A stretch of 33,248 nucleotides of DNA, from NCBI RefSeq assembly GCF_001815985.1, contig NZ_KV823552.1, positions 143,991 through 177,238 on the forward strand, written 5' to 3'. This document shows positions 8,952 through 17,484 of the stretch, piece by piece. The position numbers were made by a program, and so were the translations under genes. Numbering within the stretch: position 1 is the stretch's first letter; every line of letters begins with the position of its first letter. The notes below the pieces were generated by a model that was not told the DNA's origin, searched no databases, and saw nothing but the letters and a program-made list of their open reading frames with translations. The DNA is from Corynebacterium sp. HMSC27B11 (GTDB taxonomy: Bacteria; Actinomycetota; Actinomycetes; Mycobacteriales; Mycobacteriaceae).

Positions 8952-9440
8952 ATGAGCCCCACCCAACACCCATTCCTCGACAAGACCCACCCCGAGACTT
9001 ATAAGGCACTCGCCGGCGTGACCCGCCACGTCCGCCGCGCAGAACGCGCAGCGGGCCTCAGCCGCGCACTCACCGAGCTGGTCAACGTGCGCGTCTCCCA
9101 GCTCAACGGCTGCCCCGCCTGCCTGAGTGTGCACGTCCCCGCCGCCCGGCGCGCGGGCGTATCCGAGCTCACACTCGACCTCCTGCCCAGCTGGCAGGAC
9201 GCCGAGGTCTACACCGAGGAAGAACGCATCGCCCTCGAGCTCGCCGAGGCGTTGACCATCGGCCGCAGCACCACCGGAACAATCAGCGGCCCGGAGCTGG
9301 TGGACGTCCAGAACCGGGCACTACGCACCCTGGGTGAGGAGAAGTTCACCGCCCTGGAGTGGGCGATCATCACGATCAACGCCTTCAACCGCGTCTCCAT
9401 CGCCAGCGGCCACCCGCCCCACGAGGCCAATTACTCCTAA
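8952..9440 (+). CDS. AhpD-like carboxymuconolactone decarboxylase family protein
   Basis: 162 residues, all-helical AhpD-like family. The redox motif NGCPACLSVH gives Cys54-x2-Cys57-x3-His61, the CxxC plus His arrangement that makes AhpD-type proteins thiol-disulfide reductants or peroxidases. Family members lacking these cysteines are decarboxylases, so the redox role is favoured. GAAGGGA precedes the ATG. The gene is a single-gene unit between the aceA terminator and its own terminator at 9485-9511. It is not next to ahpC, which is at the other end of the window, so pairing with AhpC is possible but not shown by context. The physiological substrate is unknown. Confidence 0.88.
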   Translation: MSPTQHPFLDKTHPETYKALAGVTRHVRRAERAAGLSRALTELVNVRVSQLNGCPACLSVHVPAARRAGVSELTLDLLPSWQDAEVYTEEERIALELAEALTIGRSTTGTISGPELVDVQNRALRTLGEEKFTALEWAIITINAFNRVSIASGHPPHEANYS

Positions 9441-9484
9441 GGCGTGCCCCTCGCACAACGGCGAACCCAACCGTGCAATAAGAA

Positions 9485-9511
9485 ATGGGCGCCCCACCCC
9501 GGGGCGCCCAT
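9485..9511. terminator. Bidirectional terminator between AhpD-like and VanW genes
   Basis: A perfect 11-base stem (ATGGGCGCCCC/GGGGCGCCCAT) with a five-base loop is followed on the plus strand by CACTTTTTC. On the minus strand it lies 15 bases after the VanW gene stop and is followed by TTTCTTATTG. It probably serves both convergent genes. Confidence 0.85.
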
Positions 9512-9526
9512 CACTTTTTCTCGCTG

Positions 9527-11257
9527 CTAGCTGCAGCGCACGATCGGCTGCGGATCGTAGACCGTGGTCTGCGTCTCGCGCTTGATCTCCTTGCCGCGCA
9601 GGTCCTTGATCACGCGGGTATCCGTGACCGTGAAGCCTGGCGCACCACCCGACGGGATGCACTTATCGCCCTTGCCCTTGCGGACCTCCGGCTTCGTGGG
9701 GTTGGTGCGGGATCCCGCGATGGACTCCACCTCAACCTGCTTCACGCCGCGCATCCGCACGGTCACGCTATCCGAGCCCGCCGAGGCCTCGATCAGCACC
9801 GGGGTATCGAATGGGTTCTTGAACTGCAGGTCGATCGCGCCCTCGAAGACCGTGGCCTCACGGCCGGCCGGGTAGCGGGAGATGTAGTAGGAGTGCGGCG
9901 TGTGGGCCACGTCCTCCATGCCCGCAAAGTAGGAGGCGTTGTACAGCGTGGTGGCGAACTGGGAGATGCCGCCACCCACGGCCTCGCCTGCCTGACCGTC
10001 GATGATGATGCCGGACTCCACGAAGCCCTGTTCCTTGCCACGCGGCCCGGTGTGGCCGTTCAGGCTGAAGGTCTCTCCCGGCAGGACAATAGCCCCGTCG
10101 ACCATCTCCGCGACGCGGCGGATGTTCACGCCGGAGGAGGCGCTGAATCCGTGGGTCGTGAAGCTGCTGACCACGTCGTCGAAGTGGGCCTTCTCGGCCT
10201 CCTCGGTCGTGTACTCGGCCTTCTTGTCTTCGTAGAAGACCTTGTGCTCGCGGTGCTTTACATCCAGCACCTTCTTGCCCAGGTCTCCCAGGGTCTTGTC
10301 CCACTCGATCTCCACGCCGTCCTGGTGCGGGATGACCTCAATGTCGCGGCCCTTGAAATTGAAGCCCGCGTTGCGAAACTCCACCTCGGTCTCCGCGAGC
10401 TGCGGCTGCAGGATCTTCTTCGCCGCCTCAGTGGAGTACACCGGCTCGAAGGTGCCCGTGCCCGGCTTCTTGCCCGGCTTCTCGTTGAAGCTGACGACAT
10501 GCGCCATATCTTCCGGGCGTAGGGTGCCGTCCACGTGGTCCCGTCCCTTGAAGACGACGTCGCCGCTGGTGGCCGGCTTGATGACCTTCTCCACCATCTC
10601 TTCCGCCGCGGACTTCGGGATATTGGACTTCACGACGTCCGCGTCGACGTGCACGGTGCGGTCCTTGTTCAGCCAGTGTTCCCGGACCCGCGCGTCGACC
10701 AGGTCTCGGTTGACGGTCTGTCCCGGCTTATCGGCGACGACCTTCGGCTTGCCCTTCTCCGTGATGGAGACGTGCGCGTTCTCTGGCTCGCGGGTGAGCT
10801 CATCGGTCACGCGGCGCAGCGTCGTCGCGAGGGGTCCCTCGTGGAACTGGGAGACGATGCCGACCTCGCGGGTCTGGAAGAAGCTGCGGATGCGGGTGAT
10901 CGGGTTCAGCGGCTGCTGCCCCGCTTGATCGACGGTCTTGGACCAGTCGACCTGCAGGCCGGAGTCGCGCGGGTCGACGATGCTGGACATGTTGCCCGCG
11001 TTAACGGTCACCGGCTGGCGCACGACGTCGCCGAGGTTATTGACGAGGCGCTGTTCCGCCTGGTCCTTCGGCAGCCCGCCGATGTCCACCCCGCCCACGG
11101 TCACGCCGCGGGGCACCTTGCCCTCACTCATGGCGTAGTCCACTCCGTAGAGGACCCCGCCGAGGCCGAGGAGAATAAGGAGTCCCCAGGCGAACAGGGG
11201 CCAGCGGCGGCGCTTGTGGCGCGGCTTTATAGTCTTCTTTTTCGCAGCTGCCGCCAT
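9527..11257 (-). CDS. VanW-domain membrane-anchored protein
   Basis: 576 residues. A basic N-terminus (KPRHKRRRWP) precedes one membrane segment at about residues 20-42, so the rest is extracytoplasmic. Residues about 45-330 resemble the repeated peptidoglycan-binding-like regions found before VanW domains (GVTVGGVDIGGLPKDQA is typical). The VanW domain occupies about 365-500, with the landmark GGGISQFATTLYNASYFAG and the FNGHTG-like segment FSLNGHTGPR. VanW was named from the vancomycin-resistance vanB cluster, but its biochemical role is not established, and a cell-wall role is only inferred. AGGAAGG lies nine bases before the ATG. The gene has the same direction as the upstream GH3 lipoprotein gene, 163 bases away, another wall-related product. 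Confidence 0.88.
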   Translation of the reverse strand: MAAAAKKKTIKPRHKRRRWPLFAWGLLILLGLGGVLYGVDYAMSEGKVPRGVTVGGVDIGGLPKDQAEQRLVNNLGDVVRQPVTVNAGNMSSIVDPRDSGLQVDWSKTVDQAGQQPLNPITRIRSFFQTREVGIVSQFHEGPLATTLRRVTDELTREPENAHVSITEKGKPKVVADKPGQTVNRDLVDARVREHWLNKDRTVHVDADVVKSNIPKSAAEEMVEKVIKPATSGDVVFKGRDHVDGTLRPEDMAHVVSFNEKPGKKPGTGTFEPVYSTEAAKKILQPQLAETEVEFRNAGFNFKGRDIEVIPHQDGVEIEWDKTLGDLGKKVLDVKHREHKVFYEDKKAEYTTEEAEKAHFDDVVSSFTTHGFSASSGVNIRRVAEMVDGAIVLPGETFSLNGHTGPRGKEQGFVESGIIIDGQAGEAVGGGISQFATTLYNASYFAGMEDVAHTPHSYYISRYPAGREATVFEGAIDLQFKNPFDTPVLIEASAGSDSVTVRMRGVKQVEVESIAGSRTNPTKPEVRKGKGDKCIPSGGAPGFTVTDTRVIKDLRGKEIKRETQTTVYDPQPIVRCS

Positions 11258-11420
11258 GACGGCGTACCTTCCTAGTTCGATTCCTTAATAGGCAGGGTGC
11301 GGCTCCATCTAGCGTGTGAAGATGCCCGCACCCAGCAATAAGGCACAGTCTATAGGCCGACCAGCGTTTCTAGGAACTTTCTCAGGTCTTTAACTTCCGC
11401 ACTATCGCTGGGTTTTCAGG

Positions 11421-12638
11421 CTATCCACGGCCTGGGTTTTCCGTTTCTTGCGCAGGAGGGGTGAGCCGTTCGGCGCTGCGCTGGGCTTGTTCGGGTGCGA
11501 TCTCCCCGCGTCGGATCGCCTCGGTCACCGCGTTAATGAGTTCGGTCAGGTCGAATTCGCCGGCCGCTGTCAGCCCCTGATCCGCGCCCGCGGAAAGGGC
11601 CACGACAACCGCTTCTGCACCTGGGTAGTGGTCGGTGACCGCGCGCATCCCGGTGAGGTCGTCGGTATAGACGACCCCCTGGTAGCCGCCGAAGCCCTCC
11701 CAGCCCTTGCGGAGCAACCCATAGGTGGCTGGGCTGACTGAGGCCGGCTCGTCGGGGTTCAGCCCCGGCGCCTGGACGTGCCCCATCATCACCTCGACCC
11801 CCGGAATCTCCAGCAGCTCAGCGAAGGGCTTCAGGTCAGCCTGCTTGAGCTGCTCCACCGGCGGGACGAAGACCTCACCGGTGTGGGAATCCCCGTTGGC
11901 GTGGCCATGGCCTGGGAAGTGCTTGAGCACCGGGGTGATGCCAGCATCCAGGAGGCCCTCCACGTAGGCGCGGGCATAGCGGGCCACGACCTGCGGGTCG
12001 GAGCCGAAGGAACGCGAGCCGATCGCGTTGTCCTCGATGTTCTCGCCACCAGCCAGGTCGATGGAGGGGGCGAAGTCCACGGTGAATCCCAGCTCAGCCA
12101 TCTTCCGGCCGTGCTCCGCCATCATGTCTCGCACCTGCTCAGGAGTCATGGTGCGGGCCATGTCCCGGGGCGCAGGCAGGGTGCCGATCAGCTCGGCGAG
12201 CCGCTGGACCATCCCGCCCTCCTCGTCGACGGATACCCGCAGCGGCTCCCCCGCCCGGCGCTGCAGCGCGGCGATGCTCCGCTCGGGATCGCCCTGCCCA
12301 TTGAGCATGCTGAAGTCCGACCCCGTCCCGAAGAAGAGGTGCCGCACCCCGGCGTCCACGGCCGCCCGCGCGCTCTCGAAGTCCGTCACCCCGACCGCGA
12401 GGAGTTTCGGCGCGAGCTCCTCGGCCGGCACCTGCGGTGCCGGCGGCGTGGTCTCTGAGGCGCTGGCCGGGGACGTCGTCGTCATAGAAGAAGACGGGGC
12501 GGAAGAGGGAGCGGGATCCTCGTCCCCAGCAGAACAGCCGGCAGCCAGGCTGAGACCGGTGACCAGGACAGCAGCGGCGGCGGGACGCGCCGTCCCACTG
12601 CGGAAACGGGGAAGAAGGGAAAGACGGGAAGTCATCAT
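11421..12638 (-). CDS. Secreted GH3 beta-N-acetylhexosaminidase-like lipoprotein (NagZ-like)
   Basis: 405 residues. The N-terminus is a lipoprotein signal with lipobox LAAGC at about residue 35, followed by a Ser/Thr/Pro-rich linker, so the enzyme is anchored outside the membrane. The body is the glycoside hydrolase family 3 N-terminal barrel. KHFPGHGHANGDSHTGE carries the KHFPGHG substrate loop and the Asp-His acid/base dyad of NagZ-type enzymes, and VVYTDDLTGM carries the nucleophile (Asp326). The expected activity is removal of N-acetylglucosamine from peptidoglycan fragments. The C-terminal GH3 domain is absent, as in single-domain NagZ. Two ATGs are adjacent (12638 and 12635) and the ribosome site is weak, so the exact start is uncertain by one codon. 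Confidence 0.9.
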   Translation of the reverse strand: MMTSRLSLLPRFRSGTARPAAAAVLVTGLSLAAGCSAGDEDPAPSSAPSSSMTTTSPASASETTPPAPQVPAEELAPKLLAVGVTDFESARAAVDAGVRHLFFGTGSDFSMLNGQGDPERSIAALQRRAGEPLRVSVDEEGGMVQRLAELIGTLPAPRDMARTMTPEQVRDMMAEHGRKMAELGFTVDFAPSIDLAGGENIEDNAIGSRSFGSDPQVVARYARAYVEGLLDAGITPVLKHFPGHGHANGDSHTGEVFVPPVEQLKQADLKPFAELLEIPGVEVMMGHVQAPGLNPDEPASVSPATYGLLRKGWEGFGGYQGVVYTDDLTGMRAVTDHYPGAEAVVVALSAGADQGLTAAGEFDLTELINAVTEAIRRGEIAPEQAQRSAERLTPPAQETENPGRG

Positions 12639-12714
12639 TCCAACGTACTAACCTGGGGAGAAGAGCAACAAGTGTTGGCATGAAGCCGGCAACCCGAAAC
12701 GAGGAAGGCATACC

Positions 12715-13281
12715 GTGACTGATCCCGCCCAGACCGCCCAGGATGCATCCACCCCCTCCCCGCAGCCAGAGGCGCAGGAAGGCAGCACCGGCAGCCTGAA
12801 GGGCGATACCGTCCTCATTGCCTACGACGGCAGCGAGCAAGCTAAGGCGGCCATCGATTACGCCGGGCGCTTCCTGTCCGCGAATAACGCCTACATCCTC
12901 ACCGTGTGGGAGCCCATCCACCGCCAGGCCGCCCGTGCCGCGGGTATGAGCGGGATGATGCAGCACGATTGGTCGGTGGACTCGCCGGAGGAAAACGAGA
13001 ACGAGGACCCCGCATATTCCGAGGCTGTGGCCACCTGCCGGGAAGGTGTGGAGTTTGCTCGCAAAAACGGCTTTGCCACCGAACCCTTTTTGGTAGAGTC
13101 TGAAACAGCCATCTGGAGCGCCATCGTCGACGCTGCAGAAGAGCTCGATGTAGACATCATCGTCACTGGTTCCCGGACGCTGAGCGGGTGGAAGTCCATC
13201 CTGCAGTCCAGCGTCTCCGACAGCATCGTGAAGAATGCTGGTCGGCCAGTGCTTATCGTCCCGGCAGCCGAGGACGATTAA
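12715..13281 (+). CDS. Universal stress protein (UspA family), GTG start
   Basis: 188 residues: about 30 polar Pro/Gln/Ser-rich residues and then one UspA domain. The domain begins with VLIAYDGSEQAKAAIDYA and ends with GRPVLIVP, both typical. The nucleotide-binding stretch usually reads G-x2-G-x9-G-S/T. Here it is GSRTLSGWKSILQSSVSD, with the second glycine replaced by Thr and the third by Ser, so ATP binding is doubtful. GAGGAAG precedes the GTG. The gene is transcribed alone, divergent from the GH3 lipoprotein gene, with a short hairpin after it. The role is general stress resistance by family; nothing in the context narrows it. Confidence 0.9.
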   Translation: MTDPAQTAQDASTPSPQPEAQEGSTGSLKGDTVLIAYDGSEQAKAAIDYAGRFLSANNAYILTVWEPIHRQAARAAGMSGMMQHDWSVDSPEENENEDPAYSEAVATCREGVEFARKNGFATEPFLVESETAIWSAIVDAAEELDVDIIVTGSRTLSGWKSILQSSVSDSIVKNAGRPVLIVPAAEDD

Positions 13282-13329
13282 GGACTTGGGGTTCACCACT
13301 ACATAAGTCCACAACACCCGATGCCCACC

Positions 13330-13347
13330 CCTCTCCGGCTGGAGAGG
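13330..13347 (+). terminator. Short GC hairpin between usp and the DUF2613 gene
   Basis: CCTCTCC-GGCT-GGAGAGG forms a perfect seven-base stem with a four-base loop, 48 bases after the usp stop and 33 bases before the next ATG. No T run follows, so it may be a weak terminator or an mRNA structure in the leader of the DUF2613-aftD unit. Confidence 0.4.
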
Positions 13348-13379
13348 AACGGCACCACGACGACGCTTTAAGGATTCCC

Positions 13380-13589
13380 ATGCCATTCGAGAACGACTCC
13401 GCACCACGCCGCACCGTCGGCCCGGCCATCGCCGCTATCGTTTCGGGCGCCATCCTCGGTGGCCTCGTCGCTTTTGGCGCTGGCGCTGCCGCCGATAACA
13501 CGAGCCTGCCTTCCGCAGAGGCTGTCGCCGTCGACCAGGACAGCGCCTTCCTGGGTGCGGTGCAGTACGGCGGCCGCGTCGAGAGCTAG
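13380..13589 (+). CDS. DUF2613 small membrane/secreted protein
   Basis: 69 residues. One hydrophobic segment, rich in Ala and Gly (IAAIVSGAILGGLVAFGAGA), spans about residues 17-37 and could be a signal sequence or a membrane anchor. It is followed by a short polar tail containing the conserved-looking AVQYGGR. In mycobacteria a DUF2613 protein (Rv0236A) is encoded directly beside aftD, and the same pairing occurs here with a 25-base gap, so a link to arabinan synthesis is suggested by context only. AAGGA precedes the ATG at 13380. No catalytic motif is visible. Confidence 0.82.
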   Translation: MPFENDSAPRRTVGPAIAAIVSGAILGGLVAFGAGAAADNTSLPSAEAVAVDQDSAFLGAVQYGGRVES

Positions 13590-13614
13590 CTCAACGCTGC
13601 ACACTATTCGCTAG

Positions 13615-16600
13615 GTGAAGGCCCCCGTCCACTCGAGCATGCGCAGCCGCGCGTGGCTGTTGTGCGCCATCGGGTGGCTGGCCTTCGCCTTTCTCCAAGC
13701 CCCTGGGCTATCGGTCGCTGATACCAAGCTCGACCTGATTCAGAACCCCTGGGGCTTTCTTTCCCAAGCGCTCCAGCCGTGGACTGAGGTGTTCCCGCTG
13801 GGGCAGCTCCAGAACCAGGCCTACGGGTACCTCTTCCCGCACGGCCTGTTTTTTGCGCTCTTTTCCTGGCTGCCCGCCTGGGTTACCCAGCGCCTGTGGT
13901 GGGCACTCCTGCTGTTCCTGGCCTTCGCGGGGATGGTCCGGCTGCTGGAGAAGCTGCCGGTCGGGAACAACTTCTCCCGCATCGTGGCGGGCGTGCTCTT
14001 CGCGCTCTCTCCTCGGGTGCTCACCACCTTGGGCGCAATTTCTTCCGAGGCCTGGGTGTGCGCGCTGGCACCGTGGGTGCTGCTGCCTCTCGTCGACGTG
14101 CTGCGGCCGCGAGCCGGGGCTGGCACCGGAGCTGATGCCGGTGACGTTTCCACCGCGGATTCCACCGGCCGTGCCCTGAGCGCCGAGGACAAGGTGCTGT
14201 TGCGCCGGGCCGCACTGCGCAGCGCGGTGGCGGCCCTGTGCATGGGCGCGGTCAACGCCGTGGCCACCGCCGTGGCGATCCTGCCGGCGGTGATCTTCTG
14301 GCTCGCCGCCTGGCTGCGCCGCGACTCCCGGGGACCAGTGGCCTACTTCAGCCGCTGGTGGGTGCCCGCTGGGCTGGCCGTCTGCTTCTGGTGGGTCGGC
14401 CCGCTGCTGATCCTGGGCCGCTACTCCCCGCCTTTCACGGACTACATCGAGTCCAGTTCTCTGACCACCCGCTGGCTGAACCTGCTGGAGAACCTGCGGG
14501 GCACGACCAGCTGGGTTCCCTTCCTCTCCTCCGAGCGCGTGGCCGGTGCCGCTTTGGTCGGCGAGCCGGTGTTCATCCTGGCCACCCTCGCGGTGGCGCT
14601 GCTCGGCCTGTGGGGGCTTGCCCGGCGCGATCTTCCAGCCGCTGGGGTCTGGCTGAGCATGCTGGGCGTGGGGCTGGCTGCGCTCGGAGTCGCGGTGGAT
14701 CCCTTCTCCCTGCTGTCCGGCGGGGCGCGGTCCTTCCTCGACGGCGCTGGTGCCGCGCTGCGCAACCTGCACAAATTCGACGTCCTGGTGCGACTGCCGC
14801 TGATGGTCGGCGTGGCCCACGCGCTTCGGCATGTGCAGATCCCCGGCCGGGACCGAGCGGGCATGAACCAGTGGCGCCACCCGGAGAAGAACCCGCACGT
14901 GGTGAAGGTGTTCGCCGCCGTGCTCCTGACCGTGCTGGCCACCGCCCCCGGCTGGTCCGGCCGGATCGCCCCGGCCGATGGCTTCCGCGAGGTGCCGCAG
15001 TACTGGCGGGAGGCCGCGGACTGGCTGAATGAGCACAGCAACCAGCCGGAAGACGGTCGCGTCATGCTGCTCCCCCAGGCACGTTTCGGCCGCCAGACCT
15101 GGGGCAACACTCGCGACGAGCCCGCCCAGCCGCTGCTGGATGTGCCGTGGGTGGTGCGCGACTCCGTGCCACTCGTGCAGCCGGATGCCATCCGCGGGCT
15201 GGACGGCGTGCAGCGCGAGGTACACTCCGGGCGCCCCCTGCCCACCCTGGCCGCGACCCTGCGCTCCCAGGGTGTGGGCCACGTGCTGGTGCGCACGGAC
15301 CTGACGGTGGCGGCGGATACCCCGGGAGCGCATTCGGTGCTGCGCACGCTGCGGCGCTCGGGTGGCTTCCGCGAGGTCGCGACCTTCGGCGACGAGAAGG
15401 CTCCGGAGGTGCGCGTCTTCGCCGTTACCCCCGAGCAGGCTGGCGGGGACGCACCGCAACCGGCCGGTGGGCTACGGGAGATCGACGCCGAGCAGGTGGA
15501 GATCGTCTATGCGGGGCCCGAGGCCCTCCCCCGGCTGGATGCTGCCGACCGCGCCCTGGGCCGCACCGATGCTCCGCGCGTGCGGGCGCTCCACCAGCAG
15601 CTCGCTGGCAGCGGCACGGGCGCGGATGCCTTCGCCGACCGCGGCCCGCAGACCCTCACCGACACGCCCGCCCGGCGCGATCACAACTACGGCAACGTGA
15701 CCAACGCGGATTCCGAGATCCGCGCCCCCAAGGATTCGACCCGGGTGCTCAACCCGGTGCGGGACTACCCGCTGACCAGCGTGGCAGAGGGCGCGGACCC
15801 AGCGAACCACGACGAGCACCCACTGACTGAGGTGCTCGCCACCGGGGGCAAGGTCCGGGCGAGCAGCACCGCGGCCGACCCCACGGGCTTCGGCGGGGCC
15901 GATACCCGCCGTTCGCTCACCGCCGCAGTGGATGGCAACCCGGATACCGCGTGGTACCCCAGCCCGGGGCGCGCGATCGGCCAGTACCTGGAACTGGAGC
16001 TGGACGAGCCGCACCGGGGTCTCAGCGTCTCCCTGCTCACCCAGGGCGCGGATGCGCGCATCCATGCGGAGAGCTTCCGCAGCGATGCCGGGGATAGCCC
16101 GCTGGGCAGCACGACGGTGACGGTCAAGGCCGGCGAGGCCACGCGCATCGCGATCCCGGGCGGCAGGGGCGATCGGGTGCGCCTCCAGCTGCTGGGCAGC
16201 TTCTCGGACGTGGGCTTCTCGGAGGTCGAGGTCTTCGCCACGGACGGCGGCGGGGCGGCCCAGGATGTCACGCCCCGGCGGGTGCCCACCGTCCCGGTGC
16301 TGGACGGTTCCTCGGCGCGCTACCTCAACCGCTTCGTTTTCGGCCAGGAGGTCCCGGAGCACTCCATGGTGCGGGAGTTCACGGTGCCGGAGCACCTCGC
16401 GGGCCAGGAGCTGGTGCTCCACACCGCGGGCTGCGAGAATTCATCGTCGCGCGCGGAGTCTGCGGTCGTCACCGTCGACGGGGAGGATTACCGCTGCGGG
16501 GAGAAGCTCTCTCTTTCGGAAGGACGTCACCGCCTGGCCACGACGGCGCGCTGGGCCGCCCTCTCCGTGGCTGAACCGCTGTACGCGGAGGCGGTTTCCG

Positions 16601-17484
16601 AGGCTCCCGCGGCCGATGCTCTGCCGGTGGTCTCCCAGGACGGTGGCTCTGGCGGTGACGACCGCTTCCACCTGGGGTATTCCTCGGAGCAGCGGGTGGT
16701 GTTCCTGCCTTCCAACGCCAACCCGGGTCGGGTGGCCACCCTGCACGTGGCGGATCCCGAAGGTTCCCGCGAGATTCGCCTGCACCCGATGGTGATCAAC
16801 GGCTGGCAGCAGGGCTGGGTGGTTCCCGCAGGTGTGAGCGGCACGATCGCGCTCAGCTTCGCGGCCACCGGTTTTTACCAGGCCTGGCTGGCTGCGGGCC
16901 TGGTGTTGGCGCTCGCGGTCGTGCTGGCCTGGGCGCTGGCGGAGCGGCGCGCTCGCCGACTGGGCAGCCGGGCGGGCATCCCGGCAGCGGCAGCGGTTGG
17001 GGCGTCGGCACATTCGAGCGAGGTCACCGCGGCGGCCGACGAGGTATCCGCTGAGCCCGCCGACGAGGCTCAGGTCGAGGCCAGCGCCGCAGCCCACAGC
17101 GCCACCCCGCTCAACCGGGCCCAGCGCGGCGCGGCGCTGCTCGCCACCGTGGCCCTGGCGTTCCTGCTGGCCGGCATCCCGGGCCTGGTGCTCGCGGTGG
17201 TGCTGGCCCTGCTGCAGCTGGTGTTCGCCCGGCCTGGCATCCAGCGCTGGGCCGAGCAGCGCCCCATCCTCCGGTCCCTGCCGACCGGGGGCGTGCTGCG
17301 CATCGTCGCCGGCTCGGGCGCGTTCCTGGCAGCCGTGTTCGCGGCGCAGGGCCCGTGGACCGGTCGCCACTACGCCGGGGACTCCTGGGTGGTTCAGCTG
17401 GCGCTGCTGGCGGTTGTGCTCGCCGTGTACTTCGCCCACATCTTGTTGATCCCCACCCGGGCGGGCTCCTCCACCAAGGCATAG
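13615..17484 (+). CDS. aftD: Alpha-(1->3)-arabinofuranosyltransferase AftD
   Basis: 1289 residues, within the range of the very large AftD proteins. AftD is a GT-C polytopic membrane enzyme that adds alpha-(1->3) arabinofuranosyl branches from decaprenyl-phosphoarabinose to arabinogalactan and lipoarabinomannan. About a dozen hydrophobic segments lie in residues 10-450 (the GT-C core). A long periplasmic region follows, with carbohydrate-binding-like beta-rich parts near 740-870 (the DTAWYPS segment resembles F5/8-type modules), and membrane helices return after about 1085. An Ala/Glu-rich linker lies at about 1120-1165. The start is a GTG with no clear ribosome site, so it may be leaderless or coupled to the DUF2613 gene; an ATG at 13639 is the alternative. 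The 3' end overlaps the convergent acyltransferase by 91 bases. Confidence 0.93.
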   Translation: MKAPVHSSMRSRAWLLCAIGWLAFAFLQAPGLSVADTKLDLIQNPWGFLSQALQPWTEVFPLGQLQNQAYGYLFPHGLFFALFSWLPAWVTQRLWWALLLFLAFAGMVRLLEKLPVGNNFSRIVAGVLFALSPRVLTTLGAISSEAWVCALAPWVLLPLVDVLRPRAGAGTGADAGDVSTADSTGRALSAEDKVLLRRAALRSAVAALCMGAVNAVATAVAILPAVIFWLAAWLRRDSRGPVAYFSRWWVPAGLAVCFWWVGPLLILGRYSPPFTDYIESSSLTTRWLNLLENLRGTTSWVPFLSSERVAGAALVGEPVFILATLAVALLGLWGLARRDLPAAGVWLSMLGVGLAALGVAVDPFSLLSGGARSFLDGAGAALRNLHKFDVLVRLPLMVGVAHALRHVQIPGRDRAGMNQWRHPEKNPHVVKVFAAVLLTVLATAPGWSGRIAPADGFREVPQYWREAADWLNEHSNQPEDGRVMLLPQARFGRQTWGNTRDEPAQPLLDVPWVVRDSVPLVQPDAIRGLDGVQREVHSGRPLPTLAATLRSQGVGHVLVRTDLTVAADTPGAHSVLRTLRRSGGFREVATFGDEKAPEVRVFAVTPEQAGGDAPQPAGGLREIDAEQVEIVYAGPEALPRLDAADRALGRTDAPRVRALHQQLAGSGTGADAFADRGPQTLTDTPARRDHNYGNVTNADSEIRAPKDSTRVLNPVRDYPLTSVAEGADPANHDEHPLTEVLATGGKVRASSTAADPTGFGGADTRRSLTAAVDGNPDTAWYPSPGRAIGQYLELELDEPHRGLSVSLLTQGADARIHAESFRSDAGDSPLGSTTVTVKAGEATRIAIPGGRGDRVRLQLLGSFSDVGFSEVEVFATDGGGAAQDVTPRRVPTVPVLDGSSARYLNRFVFGQEVPEHSMVREFTVPEHLAGQELVLHTAGCENSSSRAESAVVTVDGEDYRCGEKLSLSEGRHRLATTARWAALSVAEPLYAEAVSEAPAADALPVVSQDGGSGGDDRFHLGYSSEQRVVFLPSNANPGRVATLHVADPEGSREIRLHPMVINGWQQGWVVPAGVSGTIALSFAATGFYQAWLAAGLVLALAVVLAWALAERRARRLGSRAGIPAAAAVGASAHSSEVTAAADEVSAEPADEAQVEASAAAHSATPLNRAQRGAALLATVALAFLLAGIPGLVLAVVLALLQLVFARPGIQRWAEQRPILRSLPTGGVLRIVAGSGAFLAAVFAAQGPWTGRHYAGDSWVVQLALLAVVLAVYFAHILLIPTRAGSSTKA

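Noticed and set aside
12139..13407. A 422-codon minus-strand frame spanning usp and part of the GH3 lipoprotein gene
   Set aside because: It overlaps two well-supported genes and its translation is Arg/Gly-rich without family features.
13708..15459. A 583-codon minus-strand frame inside aftD
   Set aside because: Shadow of the GC-rich aftD codons; His/Gln/Arg-rich translation without domains.
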